This document shows, one piece after another, positions 1 to 9,554 of a stretch of 21,963 nt of DNA. The notes under the pieces were generated by a model. That model was given only the letters and a program-made list of their open reading frames with translations. It ran no database searches and was not told the origin of the DNA. The DNA is from Larix sibirica. Lineage: Eukaryota > Streptophyta > Pinopsida > Pinales > Pinaceae. The stretch spans positions 1 to 21,963 of the forward strand of contig NWUY0304969222.1 of NCBI GenBank assembly GCA_004151065.3, read 5' to 3'. Within the stretch, counting starts at the first letter, position 1, and every line of letters starts with the position of its first letter. The translations under genes and the position numbers were made by a program.

Positions 1-159
1 TCAAGCAAGCTTTTCCACTTTCCTATCTCAATTTACCATCTTCTAAGGTTTGAACTAGTCTATCAATATGGGAAATTCCCCTAACCAACCCCGATATTTC
101 GACAGCTTTGGCATTTCCTAGATAAGTTTCCCCTCGGATATCCTTCTCTATTTCTTCAT

Positions 160-330
160 CAGGCGTACTTGGTAGATGTGATCTTGTTGGACTTGGAAGT
201 ATACTGCATGCATGTGTACTTGGTGGACATGTCCTTGGCAGATTCCATATGCTTACTGGTTGCTTTACTTGTCCTAGGCGGGCAGGTTCCTTAGGCGTAC
301 TGCTAGGCGGACTTGTTGGTGAGGTGGACT
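160..330. repeat. Degenerate G/T-rich motif cluster (GGCGTACTTGGTGGAC-like)
   Basis: Variants of one short motif recur at 161 (AGGCGTACTTGGTAGA), 214 (GTGTACTTGGTGGAC) and 291-320 (TTAGGCGTACTGCTAGGCGG followed by ACTTGTTGG). The spacing is irregular, so this is a decayed cluster rather than a clean tandem array. The same motif returns at 911-1011 and 21050-21150. No reading frame of interest crosses it. Its function is unknown; slippage-driven expansion is the simplest explanation. Confidence 0.5.
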
Positions 331-340
331 TTGCTCAAAA

Positions 341-418
341 TTCTAGGCTTATGTAGGATACCGGTTCTATGATGCTCAAATATTGAATCAATGTAAGTAA
401 GCATTATAATTCCTTCCA
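341..418 (+). repeat. Dispersed repeat, copy A
   Basis: This copy has two modules. The first, TTCTAGGCTTATGT (341-354), is identical to 21102-21115. The second (368-418) aligns with 8349-8401: both hold TATGAT-CTCA, then TGAATCAA, GTAA and a shared ATTCCTTCCA end. By eye about 41 of 53 aligned columns match. All three copies lie on the same strand. The sequence is non-coding in every frame I read. Confidence 0.6.
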
Positions 419-419
419 T

Positions 420-890
420 CCTGCCAATCCTAGAGAAATTTTCTTACCCTTGGAAGGACAAGCGGCTTCGATCCTAAAATGAAAATATTTATTAATAAGA
501 AATCCTTTTGAGTGGACCCCGATGTATGATGCTGCCTGGGACCACCTAAAAAGTCGATTTCTTTCAATCAAAATATTGAATGAGTCTTTATTGTGAAATC
601 TGTTCTAAGGCGACTTGGTGCCTGGTCCGAATCTGTCGGCTATGTTGGCTATGTGGCCCCCCGTAGCTTCCCGTGTTGGGTGGATGTGGCGTCGTGTGGT
701 GAAGGTGAACGGGTAAGGTGGCCTTCTCCTTCATCTTGGCCAGTGGTGATGTGGGCATTCATTCGTCCGTTGAACCGCCTCAGCTCAAACGATGTATCCA
801 GTATGCAGACCTCACCCCAAACTACATATGCCTCATTGAATAAATTACTACTCTTCATCGGTGACCACCTCACACACTAGGAATACGTGT
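420..890. other. No identifiable gene or element
   Basis: An open frame of 95 codons (593-880) exists, but its product has no recognisable domain. It starts at a GTG rather than an ATG and overlaps another chance frame on the minus strand. A 10-bp tandem (GGCTATGTTG twice, near 638) accounts for its YVGYV residues. I treat the whole stretch as intergenic. Confidence 0.55.
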
Positions 891-910
891 CCTGGGCAGA
901 ATGCTCCTTG

Positions 911-1011
911 CTTAGGCGTACTGGGCGATCGTGTCTGGGCGGGCGTACCGAATGCGTACTGGGGACTGGGGAATGAACGTAATGCGTGTATGCGTGGATG
1001 GGGACTGGAGG
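911..1011 (+). repeat. G-rich degenerate tandem repeat (ATGCGT...GGGGACTGG)
   Basis: ATGCGTACTGGGGACTGGGG (952-971) and ATGCGTGGATGGGGACTGGA (990-1009) form a diverged pair 38 bp apart. CTTAGGCGTACTGGGCG (911-927) ties the cluster to the motif family at 160-330. It is non-coding. Confidence 0.5.
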
Positions 1012-1082
1012 TTGCGTAGATGCATGTGTACAGGTGTTTGTGGGCATTGAATTGTCCGTCCGTTGTAACGCCTCTCTCCTGG

Positions 1083-1255
1083 GATCAAGTAAGAGAGCTA
1101 ATCATTCAGTTTGTGAATGATGGGTGGGGCATTAGATTTGATTGGGCCTTGAGATGGGTATGATCGGGACGTGAGAAGAGATCAAGTAAGAAATCTAATA
1201 GTGTTGGCTGGCTCGTATTGGGTCTGGATATGGGGGGGTATGATGGGTCCTTTAG
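1083..1255 (+). repeat. Diverged direct duplication of about 97 bp
   Basis: GATCAAGTAAGAGAGCTAAT (1083-1102) and GATCAAGTAAGAAATCTAAT (1180-1199) begin two blocks. Both blocks later contain ATTGGG, GAGATGGG or GATATGGG, and GGTATGAT. The second block lacks about 24 bp relative to the first. The region is purely intergenic. Confidence 0.55.
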
Positions 1256-1640
1256 AGTAGACCTCCTCCATGGGGAGCTTCTATTAACCTGTTGTTATTG
1301 GGTGATAGATTTAAGCGGAAAGAAAGCTAAGCATGATGATCAATACTTGGATCGATTGGATTGAGTAGCAGATTGAGCACCAAAATAGAGTAGCAGCATT
1401 GAGTGCATTTCAGACTAGCTATTGAAATTGATCTTCAAGCAATGACCTTGCAGCAATGACTGTGTCCATCCCATCCTGTGCTGATAAAAGAAGGAAGGGA
1501 TAAATAGAAACGCTTCAAAATTAAGTACTTCGAAGATAAGGCTCTAGAGGGCAGACGGTCCTGACTGGGCCTTAACCTAAAGTCAGGTAATAGGTCCTGG
1601 AGGTCTTACCAGGCGGGTTGGGATAACTCCCTTCGCAGAG
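1256..1640. other. Unassigned stretch with one weak hairpin
   Basis: No gene is visible. CCTGACT (1560-1566) and AGTCAGG (1581-1587) can pair as a 7-bp stem around a 14-nt loop. I see no other evidence that the hairpin matters. Confidence 0.4.
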
Positions 1641-1750
1641 CTCTTTGAGGGGAAGAACAGACCCACCTCATAATGCAACTTTGTATACCTCGTTTTAAAC
1701 CTCTTTAACTACCATATTGGGGAAGAACAGACCCATTCATGTATACTTAT
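1641..1750 (+). repeat. 70-bp direct repeat carrying GGGGAAGAACAGACCCA
   Basis: The 17-mer is perfect at 1649-1665 and 1719-1735, a period of 70 bp. Flanking words are also duplicated: CTCTTT before each copy and GTATAC then a T-rich run after each. The difference between copies is explained by small indels. This is a recent-looking local duplication with no coding content. Confidence 0.7.
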
Positions 1751-2340
1751 TTTTCCACTACTTGAGGAGGAAAATAGTCTATTGATCATTCTTACTTCCA
1801 TGGAATGGGAAATTGCCACATTTTCAAGATTATTACCAAAAAGCTTTTTCCGGGGGTTAATACACTATAGAATAGGTCGGAAAGTGCTGGTTCAAATAAG
1901 TGCTTGCTCAAATAAATAAGGCAAAAGAAGTAAGGCAGCTGGGAAGTATGGCTCTTGGGTTAGCGGGGCTTGGCGAGCAAAGTGAAAGGATACCGGGCCG
2001 AGGAAGGAAGACATTGCTTACCTGGATATATTGATTGGCATGAGGCCGGAACTTTGATGTTCTGCGGAGCTCGCCCTCCGATACGAGGACAGTATTTAAG
2101 CCTGAGCCCGAAGCCTGTTCCTTGGTGTAGGGCGGATAAGAGTGTAGGGCAGCTTCCTTAGGGTAGGACAACAACCAATCCTGTTCCTTTACCAACCATA
2201 GCTCGAAGCCTTAGCCCGCATCCCAAGGCATCCCAAGCCCCAGTGGCAGCGCGGTGTTGGGTCCAGTCCTTTCCCAGCCCCAGAAAGAAAATCCCGAGAG
2301 GAAAAACAAGTGAAAATGGCTTGAGCTTTCTTTTAGTTCT
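1751..2340. other. No identifiable gene or element
   Basis: Short open frames on both strands (1908-2195 minus, 1970-2161 plus) give low-quality proteins with no domain or membrane pattern. The segment 2210-2300 is rich in CCCAAG and CAGCCCC words. Nothing can be assigned. Confidence 0.5.
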
Positions 2341-2349
2341 GTTATTAGA

Positions 2350-2373
2350 GCCCCCTCAAGGGGCGAGCGCCCC
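2350..2373 (+). other. Two mutually exclusive GC hairpins sharing one arm
   Basis: The arm GGGGC at 2360-2364 can pair upstream with GCCCC (2350-2354, 5-nt loop) or downstream with GCCCC (2369-2373, 4-nt loop). Both stems are five base pairs and all G-C. The arrangement resembles an either/or switch, but no gene lies nearby and it may be a by-product of a small inverted duplication. Confidence 0.45.
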
Positions 2374-2503
2374 CATACAAACTCTAAGGATTCATAGCAC
2401 GAGTGAGAAGCGCCATTGAAGTGCATTTACTCTTTCTATGAAGCGAAACATTACGAACCTAACAAATAATGGCAAAATTGAAAGGATTATCCCCCCCTCC
2501 TTC

Positions 2504-2668
2504 CCCTTCCTTAAGGCCTTTATGGACCAGGATAGGAGCTATTGTTACCCTTACAGGTAAGCACTTCCCCCGGGCAAGTCAAGGTTTCTTAAAGGTTGGG
2601 AAGGAAAGAGACTCTAATGCCCCTATCAGCTAGTGAGAGTTCCTCTCCTTCCTTAAGGGAAAGGAAGG
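2504..2668 (+). repeat. CCTTCCTTAAGG repeat and 8-bp hairpin
   Basis: CCTTCCTTAAGG occurs at about 2505 and again at 2647. At the second site it forms a perfect stem: CCTTCCTT (2647-2654), loop AAGGGA, AAGGAAGG (2661-2668). A stem of this kind could stabilise an RNA end in an organelle. Without a flanking gene that is speculation. Confidence 0.5.
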
Positions 2669-2685
2669 TAGGAAGAAGGCCCCAT

Positions 2686-2868
2686 CCATTCGCTATCGTT
2701 CATGGGAAAGACCACATCACTGCCGCTCATGAGGAAGAAAGATCACGTCGCTATAACTCGTGAGGGAATACCTTATTGCTGCCGCTCCAAGGGCGTAAAG
2801 ACAAAAAGGAAAGACTACTTACTTTGCTATTGTTTGTGAGGAAATCTCACATCGCTGTCACTTGTCAC
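2686..2868 (+). repeat. Degenerate 29-30 bp tandem array (ATCGCTGCCGCTCATGAGG-like)
   Basis: Units begin near 2686, 2712, 2742, 2771, 2817 and 2846. Each holds a version of ATCGCT, then CGCTCATGAGG or TCGTGAGGGA, then a purine run. One purine-rich insertion breaks the array near 2793-2816. The core is shared with the array at 9787-9893. Contiguous imperfect units without spacers rule out CRISPR. Confidence 0.6.
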
Positions 2869-2879
2869 TTTCCTAATCA

Positions 2880-3670
2880 ATGAATCCAGCCAAGCCACTA
2901 GCTGCTGCTCGAAAAGAAAATATTTTATGGCAACATATAAATCTATTTTCAGTCAGTCCTTATAAAAACTACCTTATTTAGCAGATAAGTATTCTAATTA
3001 TTCCCTTTTATCTAAAGTAAGGCTGAGAATGACTCATTTAACGGTAATGTAATAAGTATTAGAATGACTCCACAATTGAAGAGGAAGGTAGTAAATTTGG
3101 TTTGGCAAAGAGCATTTGCTCGTACCTCGTCCTTTGGGGACGATACACTTAACGTACCTCGCTCATCTTTTCATCTCTTTTCCTAGATATATCGGGGGCT
3201 AAGCCCATCATGTTGGAAATCTGCATGAATATTTAGTTGTACCCTTTTAAGCTTGTAACATAGTAAGATTAAAAAGGCAGGTTAGCATAAAGCCTCAGAA
3301 TAGAGCCCACCATTTCGCCTGGAATCCCTTATTGTTCGATAGCCCTACGCCCCTATACCAATATAAGTTGAAGTTCCCCAGATCCATACCCACTAGTTTG
3401 AGAGCCACCCTCGGCATTTGAGCGAGCAGCGGGCGGGCAGCTAGGTAAATAAGAAGTACTTGAACGATTATGGAAAGCGATATATAATTAATTCTAATTG
3501 GCGTGACGTGATCTTTCACCATCATTCAACCTGCATCCAACTAATATATCGCTCAAGGTTGCTTGTGCTTCCACCACATTTTTAATAATGCGTTGAACGG
3601 AGTTTGCATTTGCACCGAACTTTGTGAAGCATCAAAGCCATCATCTGAACCTGGTCTAGTAAGTAATTGA
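2880..3670. other. No identifiable gene or element
   Basis: A 76-codon minus-strand frame (3295-3525) has a hydrophobic start (residues about 10-35) and then residues I cannot match to any mitochondrial or plastid protein. CGTACCTCG occurs twice near 3121 and 3155. I see no intron boundary, tRNA arm or rRNA core. Confidence 0.5.
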
Positions 3671-3797
3671 CCTTTAACCAATTGACTTTATTAATAAGAG
3701 GCTGTCCGTGGCATCCTTTCTTTTAGATAGATACCCACGCCAAAGCAGATCCCAAACCCACCCGTTTAATAACCAGATAAGTCTGTTGACCCAGGGG

Positions 3798-4169
3798 TTA
3801 AGTGGATCCAGCAATGGAGGTAGCACCAATTGTATAGCCAGCCTCCTTTTTAGGTCGAGGATAGCTTGTTCCAGATTCAGTTGCCTTCGTAGTATATTCT
3901 CTGGGTTCATACCCTGATCCTGATACGAAGCGCGTAGTTCCATATTCTTCATGACCAGATGCACAACTAGCACGAGTAGCAGTTGGTCCAGTAGTTGATT
4001 CAGCATGTGGGTGTTGAACTTGAGAAACTATAAACCTTAGTGACATTTTTTCTTTTAAAACTAGACACACTTTGGGGCGTATTACTTTGAATATGAACAA
4101 CTGCAACTGGGTATCGTCAACCATCAATGGGGGCCTCCTTACTGGGGGAATGATTGCCTTTGGGATCAA
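3798..4169 (-). pseudogene. Ala/Gly/Ser/Thr/Tyr-rich coding-like segment
   Basis: The frame is open for 123 codons and ends at TAA (3798-3800). I recognise no domain. The first 55 residues are mixed and basic. The last 68 (from 4004) are dominated by Thr, Ser, Gly, Ala and Tyr, with many codons ending in T. Composition and short words (AGYT, then AT/AS, then GST at the end) resemble the segment at 21189-21963. A 110-codon frame one base over (3674-4006) is a shadow: T-ending codons put T in its second position, giving Leu/Val/Ile and no stops. Start and function are uncertain. It could be a decayed fragment or a product of triplet slippage. Confidence 0.35.
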
Positions 4170-4273
4170 TTGATTTCAACCAGGATCGATTGTATCAACA
4201 CCTGATTTGAGCCTTGGCATGAAGTACCAGTATAGAATAAAATTCCAACTGTTAATCATAGGGTCCTTAGACG

Positions 4274-4291
4274 CTCTCCCTATAGGGAGAG
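4274..4291. other. Perfect 18-bp palindrome CTCTCCC-TATA-GGGAGAG
   Basis: A 7-bp arm on each side of TATA, itself self-complementary, makes the full 18 bp a perfect inverted repeat. GGGAGAGGG recurs at about 4339. It could be a cruciform or short hairpin. No flanking gene gives it a role. Confidence 0.6.
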
Positions 4292-4572
4292 GGAAATGAT
4301 CTGAAAGGGGGTGAAGTAATGAACCCGCGAGACCAAAGGGAGAGGGCACCCCGCCCCCCTAGTTGATGAAGACAAATCCGCTTTTTATTTACTTTATTTT
4401 ACCGGACCAGATAGGAACAACAGCCGCCTCTATTTCTTGACTTGTGTAAAACCACCCGGAGTTTATATGGTTTATATGAACAACAACAACCGCATATAAG
4501 AGAAGAGGAAAAAAAGGGCCGAGTAAACAGGCCGAATGAGGAGGGCAGATTACGCTTAAGGAAGAAACCATT

Positions 4573-4663
4573 CGGGACTACTGGTTACCGGACTATCTGG
4601 ACTACTAACAGGCTCACTGGTTGGGACTAACTACCCGGACAACTAACTACTGAAACTAACTAC
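4573..4663 (+). repeat. Degenerate GGACTAACTAC tandem repeat
   Basis: About six imperfect units of 12-24 bp, such as GGGACTACTGGTTACCG, GGGACTAACTACCCG and ACAACTAACTACTG, follow one another without spacers. It is simple-sequence expansion; no protein is implied. Confidence 0.5.
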
Positions 4664-4806
4664 CTTACGCATGAGGCCTTCCTTTCTTAAACCATGAAAA
4701 TGAGTGAATGCCCGGAAAACTAGTGACGTTTGAGGGAGAGAACATGACATTTTTTACCTTTATTAAAGACCCCCCCGCCTCCTTCTTAAGGGTGTGTACC
4801 TGCTAC

Positions 4807-4856
4807 GGGGAGCAGGACTATAGTAGACTAAGATAGTGGGAGCAGAACTATGGTAG
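4807..4856 (+). repeat. 30-bp direct repeat (GGGAGCAGRACTATRGTAG)
   Basis: The blocks at 4807-4826 and 4837-4856 match at 17 of 20 positions. A looser TAGTAG/GGGGCTAG run follows to about 4945. A 66-codon frame through it (4850-5050) is low complexity and unsupported. Confidence 0.55.
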
Positions 4857-5050
4857 TAAGGGGAAGCACGGGGGTCGTCGATACAGGAGACACTAGGTTA
4901 GCTAAGGTAGTAGGGGCTAGGGGCGCTAGAGTAGTAGTAATAGCAGCATCGTTGGATCAAATGCCGTCAATCTTTCAAAACTGCTATAAAGGTCGTCGTG
5001 GAGATCTGCAATTTCCACTGGCTGGCGGCACAAACTTCACAAATTGCTAA

Positions 5051-5735
5051 GACATTATATTGTAATATAGGAGTAGCAAGAACCAGTACGAAAGACATGC
5101 CACAATCGTACGAAAAGATGGGTAGGTAAGGCTCCTTCTATTCTATAGTTTATCATTTTGATTGCTTCGAGCATTTCTCATTACTTATTGGTTTGCTAAT
5201 CCCAAGCATAGGTCCATATCATCATTTAGCTGAGTTGGCCTATATGCTAGGCCTTAATACCGCGCGGATAAGAGCTTTGGGCAGACCAGTGGATCTCATT
5301 AAGTTCAAGCGTCCGTCAGCTTGGAATTCAAATGATTGTGCCCCCATCTTATCATTTTTGGTCCCATAGATACGAAGCTCCCTTATGTGGGTTAATGTGT
5401 TAAGTTATAGTGGGGCAACCCATATTATATATATGTTGATCCCAGACTGCCCCTACCGAATAAAAGAAGAGATAGGTTGAAACATGATCTCACGCGGAGC
5501 CCACTCACTTTTATGCATGCCCGGATCAGGATGCTTCACATACCTAGGATCGCGGCCGCATGGGAGTAGGGACTAGATCCACGTTGGGAAGAATATTGAA
5601 CCAAATCGACCTATGCTTTACGCCGTCCAAGCTACCGACCAACAGACCCAACCGATTATTATATAGGAGAAGACTGAAACTAGTTGGGCTGTTTCCCCAT
5701 GTTACCACCGGACGAGATAAAGGTCATACCACCGC
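5051..5735. other. No identifiable gene or element
   Basis: I read all frames here for mitochondrial membrane-protein signatures and found none. A minor inverted word, GGCC...GGCC, is present near 5240. A 77-codon frame (5560-5793) is basic and domain-free. Confidence 0.5.
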
Positions 5736-5769
5736 TTACCACTATGGAACCATTACCACTATGGAACCA
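5736..5769 (+). repeat. Perfect 17-bp tandem duplication
   Basis: TTACCACTATGGAACCA occurs at 5736-5752 and immediately again at 5753-5769 with no mismatch. The identity suggests a recent slippage event. Confidence 0.85.
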
Positions 5770-6215
5770 CAGAAATGTTACTACATCCGCTGACCCTTAC
5801 GCATAAGTAACACCCTGCCCCACAAATCCCATCAAGTCAAGTACACCAACCCAACATATGCTAGAAAGTGTGCCTAGCATGTGAAGCAAGGGAAAAGGAA
5901 GTGGGAAAGTTGATGGCTTGCTTTTTTACACTTGCACCCTGGAAGTAAGTAAGGCAGCCGAGGGTTGTAGTTTATATGGGCGGTCCAGCGGCGGACGAAT
6001 GTGGCAGGACCATATCTACCAATAAAGAAGAGGTTTCTCCCATAGCCCAACTTATCGCTACGGAACAATCGTTCTTACCTCGACTGGATATAAGTAATTA
6101 TGATTAATGCGGATAGGTGTCGATGCACTCGATTAAAGGTGTTGATACAAGAGTCATAGTCGATGCCAGGAGTGCCAGTATTGCCAGTTGTCAATCAGAG
6201 CTAGAAGGTTGTATA
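5770..6215. other. No identifiable gene or element
   Basis: Only a small TGCCAG triplication near 6163-6190 stands out. A 64-codon minus-strand frame (5874-6068) has no recognisable domain. Confidence 0.5.
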
Positions 6216-6290
6216 CTACTCATGGGAACCTATACTCAGTAAATGAAATTCTATTCAGGACGCTCTACTCATCGAAAAACTATACTCAGT
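6216..6290 (+). repeat. 49-bp spaced direct repeat (CTACTCAT...CTATACTCAGT)
   Basis: 6216-6240 and 6265-6290 share CTACTCAT at one end and CTATACTCAGT at the other, with a few changes between. It is non-coding local duplication. Confidence 0.6.
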
Positions 6291-7018
6291 TAGTTAGTGC
6301 ATGAATCTCTGGTCGGTGCAGCTCCTCATTGCAAGCAGTCATTCAATTTGAACTATGGGATCAAACTGTCTGGGCCTAAAAAAGCTTGTCGTGCGTACGC
6401 GTGTGTAAGAACTGTAATTTGATTTAAGCTATTTGGTTCTTACCTCACCTGCTGCCTAAGCTTCTCCACCACTTACCTGTCTCAGTTAAACCCTCACTTC
6501 CCAGCTTGAGTGTGTTCATCTGATTGGAGAATTGAAAGCGCCTTTGGTCGAGTTGAACCAGTCTCTTTTGCTTCTATACCGCCCCAACTTGAAGAACAAA
6601 ACTTCGTTCTATGCTCCAAACCCCTGGGAGAGGAGGTGACCAAATTGGTCGTCACATCAGGAAATGAAATCAAATCCAATTAGTGGTAGGTCCGGTACTT
6701 CAAGTTCTGGCAATTACAAGTTAGGTAAGCAAGAAAAGGCAATATAATAAAGGCAAGAAAAAGCCGAGGTACGAAGTCCGAAACTCTGATCCTTCGGAGG
6801 AAATTAGGAAGAGAATTGCTTAAGAGGTTGGGCAACATTCAGTTCAACAATATAGGCTAAAGGGAGACGATGGCGGCCCTTTGGTCGAGTGGGTTCTAAC
6901 CTCACCCCGATAGGGATAGAGGCGGAGCCTAAAGACAAAAGTGGTCGAGGGTTGGTTTCATTCATCTCGTAGTAAGCTGGGAACGCGGGTGCATTTCAAC
7001 CTCTCTTTCTCTTCAACC
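6291..7018. other. No identifiable gene or element
   Basis: CCTTTGGTCGAGT recurs near 6541 and 6879. A plus-strand frame around 6548-6630 reads plausibly for about 25 codons but stops at TGA and matches nothing I know. I leave it unassigned. Confidence 0.45.
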
Positions 7019-7100
7019 TGTCCTGGGCGAATAAACCTAACTTACCGATCGTATATAACCAAGCTGTTGTAAACCTAGCTCTTCTATTGCTCTACCTGTG
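7019..7100 (+). repeat. Dispersed block repeat, copy 1
   Basis: GTCCTGGGCGAATAAACCTA begins a block whose core, ATAACCAAGCTGTTGTAA (7055-7072), is identical at 7871-7888. Both copies are preceded by GTCCTGGG and ATCGTA words, and copy 2 has about 9 extra bp before the core. Downstream of each, ACTACGTTGG appears (7250 and 7917), so the duplicated tract may once have been longer. Confidence 0.65.
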
Positions 7101-7449
7101 CAGACACCACCTTACCTTTTGCGCCTGATCCCGGCCAGCATTGAATAACATAAACTTTCTCTTTCTTGGTAAGTTAATGACCCTAAACATGTGTGGGCTT
7201 TTCTTGTCTGTTGTCTGTCCGTTGACCCGCGTAACCTAATACTACGTTGGTTGTTTGCCCGCCAGACTTCCCACTACTTCGTAGGGTAAAACCATAGCTC
7301 ATAAAACAAAGACTCCTAATACCAGAAGGCAAGCGGAAATGCGTAAAGTAGCCCACCTTTGCATACAACACCTCTGTTAACTTAAACTGGCCAGCAGCTT
7401 TAGAACCCGACAAGAGATACCTGTTCTCAATTGGTGCACCTCACATTGC

Positions 7450-7660
7450 TAATCTGCCCACTTTGGAATGCCCGCTCCAGACTGCCGCTTTGGGAGGAAG
7501 CAAGAATGCCCATACTTTGGAGGGAAGAAACCAGAACTCATCATCAAACGAAGACTCCTTCCTAATAGTTACGCCTAACCTCCTCACACTACGTGTACTA
7601 TGTTACCCATTGGCTCTTGAGCTACTCACCTCAACTACGTGTGCTGTGCTATGGGGGATT
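7450..7660 (+). repeat. Loose CTTTGGRAGG and CTACGTGTRCT repeats
   Basis: ACTTTGGAATG, GCTTTGGGAGGAAG and ACTTTGGAGGGAAG occur within 60 bp. Then CACTACGTGTACTATG and CAACTACGTGTGCTGTG occur about 45 bp apart. An 83-codon frame (7463-7714) spans them but looks like a chance product of these repeats. Confidence 0.4.
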
Positions 7661-7827
7661 GAATCCGGAAGGCAAGGACTAAGCACGCTGCTGAAGGGCC
7701 TCAATGCTTGGTGAGATACCAGCGGTTATCTGAGATAAACGCTAAGTCAGAAAGGGTATGTTTTATAGCGAAGAAAATCCATTTTCCTGTGCCGATGATA
7801 TATTCTTCTTCCTCTTTCGTAAACATG

Positions 7828-7915
7828 TCCTGGGGGAATGAATTCACGTCACCCACTAGTTGAATCGTAAATAACCAAGCTGTTGTAACCCTCGCTCTCT
7901 TGGTGCACCTGACAC
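7828..7915 (+). repeat. Dispersed block repeat, copy 2
   Basis: Partner of 7019-7100, 809-816 bp downstream in the same orientation. The 18-bp core is 7871-7888. Flanking identity is partial, with several substitutions and one indel. Confidence 0.65.
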
Positions 7916-7921
7916 TACTAC

Positions 7922-8035
7922 GTTGGAGTTGTCCGTCCGTAGTTGCTGTATTCGCCGTAGCTGTTGCCGTATCCGTATACGCAGCCGTATAATCTGTCGG
8001 TGTAGCTGCCGTGTGCCATATCCGTTTGCCGTAGC
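7922..8035 (-). repeat. GCCGTA(T/G) simple repeat encoding a Thr/Ala/Tyr-rich run on the minus strand
   Basis: On the plus strand the words TTGCCGTATCCGTA, GCAGCCGTA and TAGCTGCCGT recur. Read on the minus strand within a 128-codon frame (7701-8087) they give a run of Ala, Thr, Asp and Tyr flanked by unremarkable sequence. The composition resembles the segments at 3801-4004 and 21189-21963. No domain is visible and I do not call a gene. Confidence 0.4.
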
Positions 8036-8348
8036 CTGGTCCCACCCCAACGATGTTATAAAATAGAATAAATAACTCGTCATCCATCAGTGACTTAATC
8101 CTCTACGTGCACTCTTTAGTCTTCTCGTGTATTATGCGATTATGCAAATTAATCTTATCTATGTGTCACTCTATGTGAGCTCAATGTGTGGCTTAGTATC
8201 CTGTGCCCCTGTGAGTAGGCCTGGATGAAGTTCCTCCCTGTGAGTAGCTGTAGTAATTCCTTCCTGTTCCGTATTGATTGGTAAGGCTGCCAACGCTCAA
8301 GCTGTCATTTGTCCAACGCCTCTTTGGGATTCATCCACTGTCTGTAGC
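8036..8348. other. No identifiable gene or element
   Basis: CCTGTGAGTAG occurs twice (about 8208 and 8237). Otherwise I see no structure. Confidence 0.45.
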
Positions 8349-8401
8349 GTATGATCCTCAGATTGTGAATCAACGTATGTAACGCTTCGTCATTCCTTCC
8401 A
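8349..8401 (+). repeat. Dispersed repeat, copy B
   Basis: Aligns with 368-418. GCGTATGATCCTCA (8347-8360) is identical to 21147-21160. This links three distant sites in the window in the same orientation. Confidence 0.6.
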
Positions 8402-9016
8402 GTGAGGTAGAAACTATTGTTATTCCTTAGCGGTAAGTTTCAATCAATGCGGGGCGAAATATCGAACAGTCTTGGCTGGAAGGCAAGTAGTACCCAGCCA
8501 GGAGTAACGGGGATTATTGATGAATGGAATCGATAGGAAGGTGAGACCCCCTCCCCGGTTGGGTGGGAATATCTAAATAAGGGTAAAATATAGCAAGCTC
8601 GTATCCTCGCTTCGTGTGAACTAAAAAAATTCCCATGTGTTGGCAAGACGTATAAAGGTCTAGCCAGTACCGATACGACAGCTGGGCAAGCCCCTAAGAA
8701 AATCTTATTGGGAAAACACATCGCCGTAGAGAGAAGCAGAGAAAATCCCCTCTATAAAACGAAGGGAGAGAAATCCAGTATCCCAATGACGTACTATCAA
8801 TACACCTCGTGAAACGGAACCACGTAAAGCAATCACACATATATAGAGGAGTTTCCGCTAATACTAATATATTTGGATTGGCCATTGTATCTTAAGGAAT
8901 TAGCGATAATGCTATTTGCTTTTTATTCTTCCATATACCCAATATAGGAGTTCTTTTTTATGCTGTGATGCCAGCCCTGCTGGAATTTGCTATAGGGAGT
9001 TATTTGCTTCTGATTC
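8402..9016. other. No identifiable gene or element
   Basis: Two minus-strand frames (8440-8721, 93 codons; 8694-8885, 63 codons) overlap but match no family. Cys and Phe are frequent in both, as expected from AT/GC-mixed non-coding DNA. No rRNA or tRNA core was seen. Confidence 0.45.
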
Positions 9017-9125
9017 TTCCACCTACCCGTAGTCCGATTCTGCTACCTACCCATTATCTTCTATGTTATTTCTTTGCACCTACCCGTTATATAGCACCTA
9101 CCCGTTATATAGCACCTACCCGTAG
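9017..9125 (+). repeat. 18-bp tandem repeat (GCACCTACCCGTTATATA)
   Basis: Two exact units lie at 9076-9093 and 9094-9111, with a partial third to about 9125. CACCTACCCGTAG and TACCTACCCATTA near 9020-9055 are older relatives. Because 18 is divisible by three, a passing frame reads a six-residue repeat (RYIAPT), but that frame (8965-9174) has no other support. Confidence 0.8.
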
Positions 9126-9554
9126 CCTTAACCTTTGTAAACCATTGACTCATAAACACACACAAATACAGTAGGGAGTTAGGAGGGAGAGAAGCAATAA
9201 ACCAACCACGTAGCGAGTTACTTTTACATGTTAAGTAAGGTCTTCCCCTATATGTTATGCTCCTCCATCCACTGGGACCAGGGCCAAACCTACGCCTTAC
9301 GAAGCTGGCCCTATCCTGGTTAATTCTCAATCCAGAACCTGGCCTTATTTGTATGAAACAATATCCTTTGTTAGTGACTCGCCCAGAGATTCACCAGCAT
9401 AGAATAAGATTCACTTTTAATAGTGTGTAACCCCTAACTTGTGACCTTACCTCGACCTGCCTACTTTGTACGGCGAGAAAGCAACCAACCTTCATCTTGA
9501 AGTTGAAGAACGGAGCGTACTTACCTTTCCATAAGTTCTCTATTTCTTGAAGAC
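9126..9554. other. No identifiable gene or element
   Basis: An 89-codon minus-strand frame (9061-9330) ends inside the 18-bp repeats and is not supported. Nothing else was found. Confidence 0.45.

Noticed and set aside
593-880. 95-codon plus-strand frame
   Set aside because: No ATG start, no domain, an overlapping opposite-strand frame and a small internal tandem; consistent with chance.
3295-3525. 76-codon minus-strand frame with a hydrophobic N-terminal half, possibly a small membrane ORF
   Set aside because: One hydrophobic stretch is weak evidence, and I could not match any mitochondrial protein or chimeric ORF pattern.
3550-3575. Cycad Bpu-like element (CGCTCAAGGTTG word; similar TTCGCTTAAGGCTCA at 19922 and 20974)
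   Set aside because: Only a short word agrees with my memory of the Bpu consensus; the remaining bases and flanks do not.
7463-7714. 83-codon plus-strand frame
   Set aside because: It covers degenerate CTTTGG and CTACGTG repeats and has no recognisable domain.
8440-8885. Two overlapping minus-strand frames of 93 and 63 codons
   Set aside because: No family match, no shared phase and no conserved motif.
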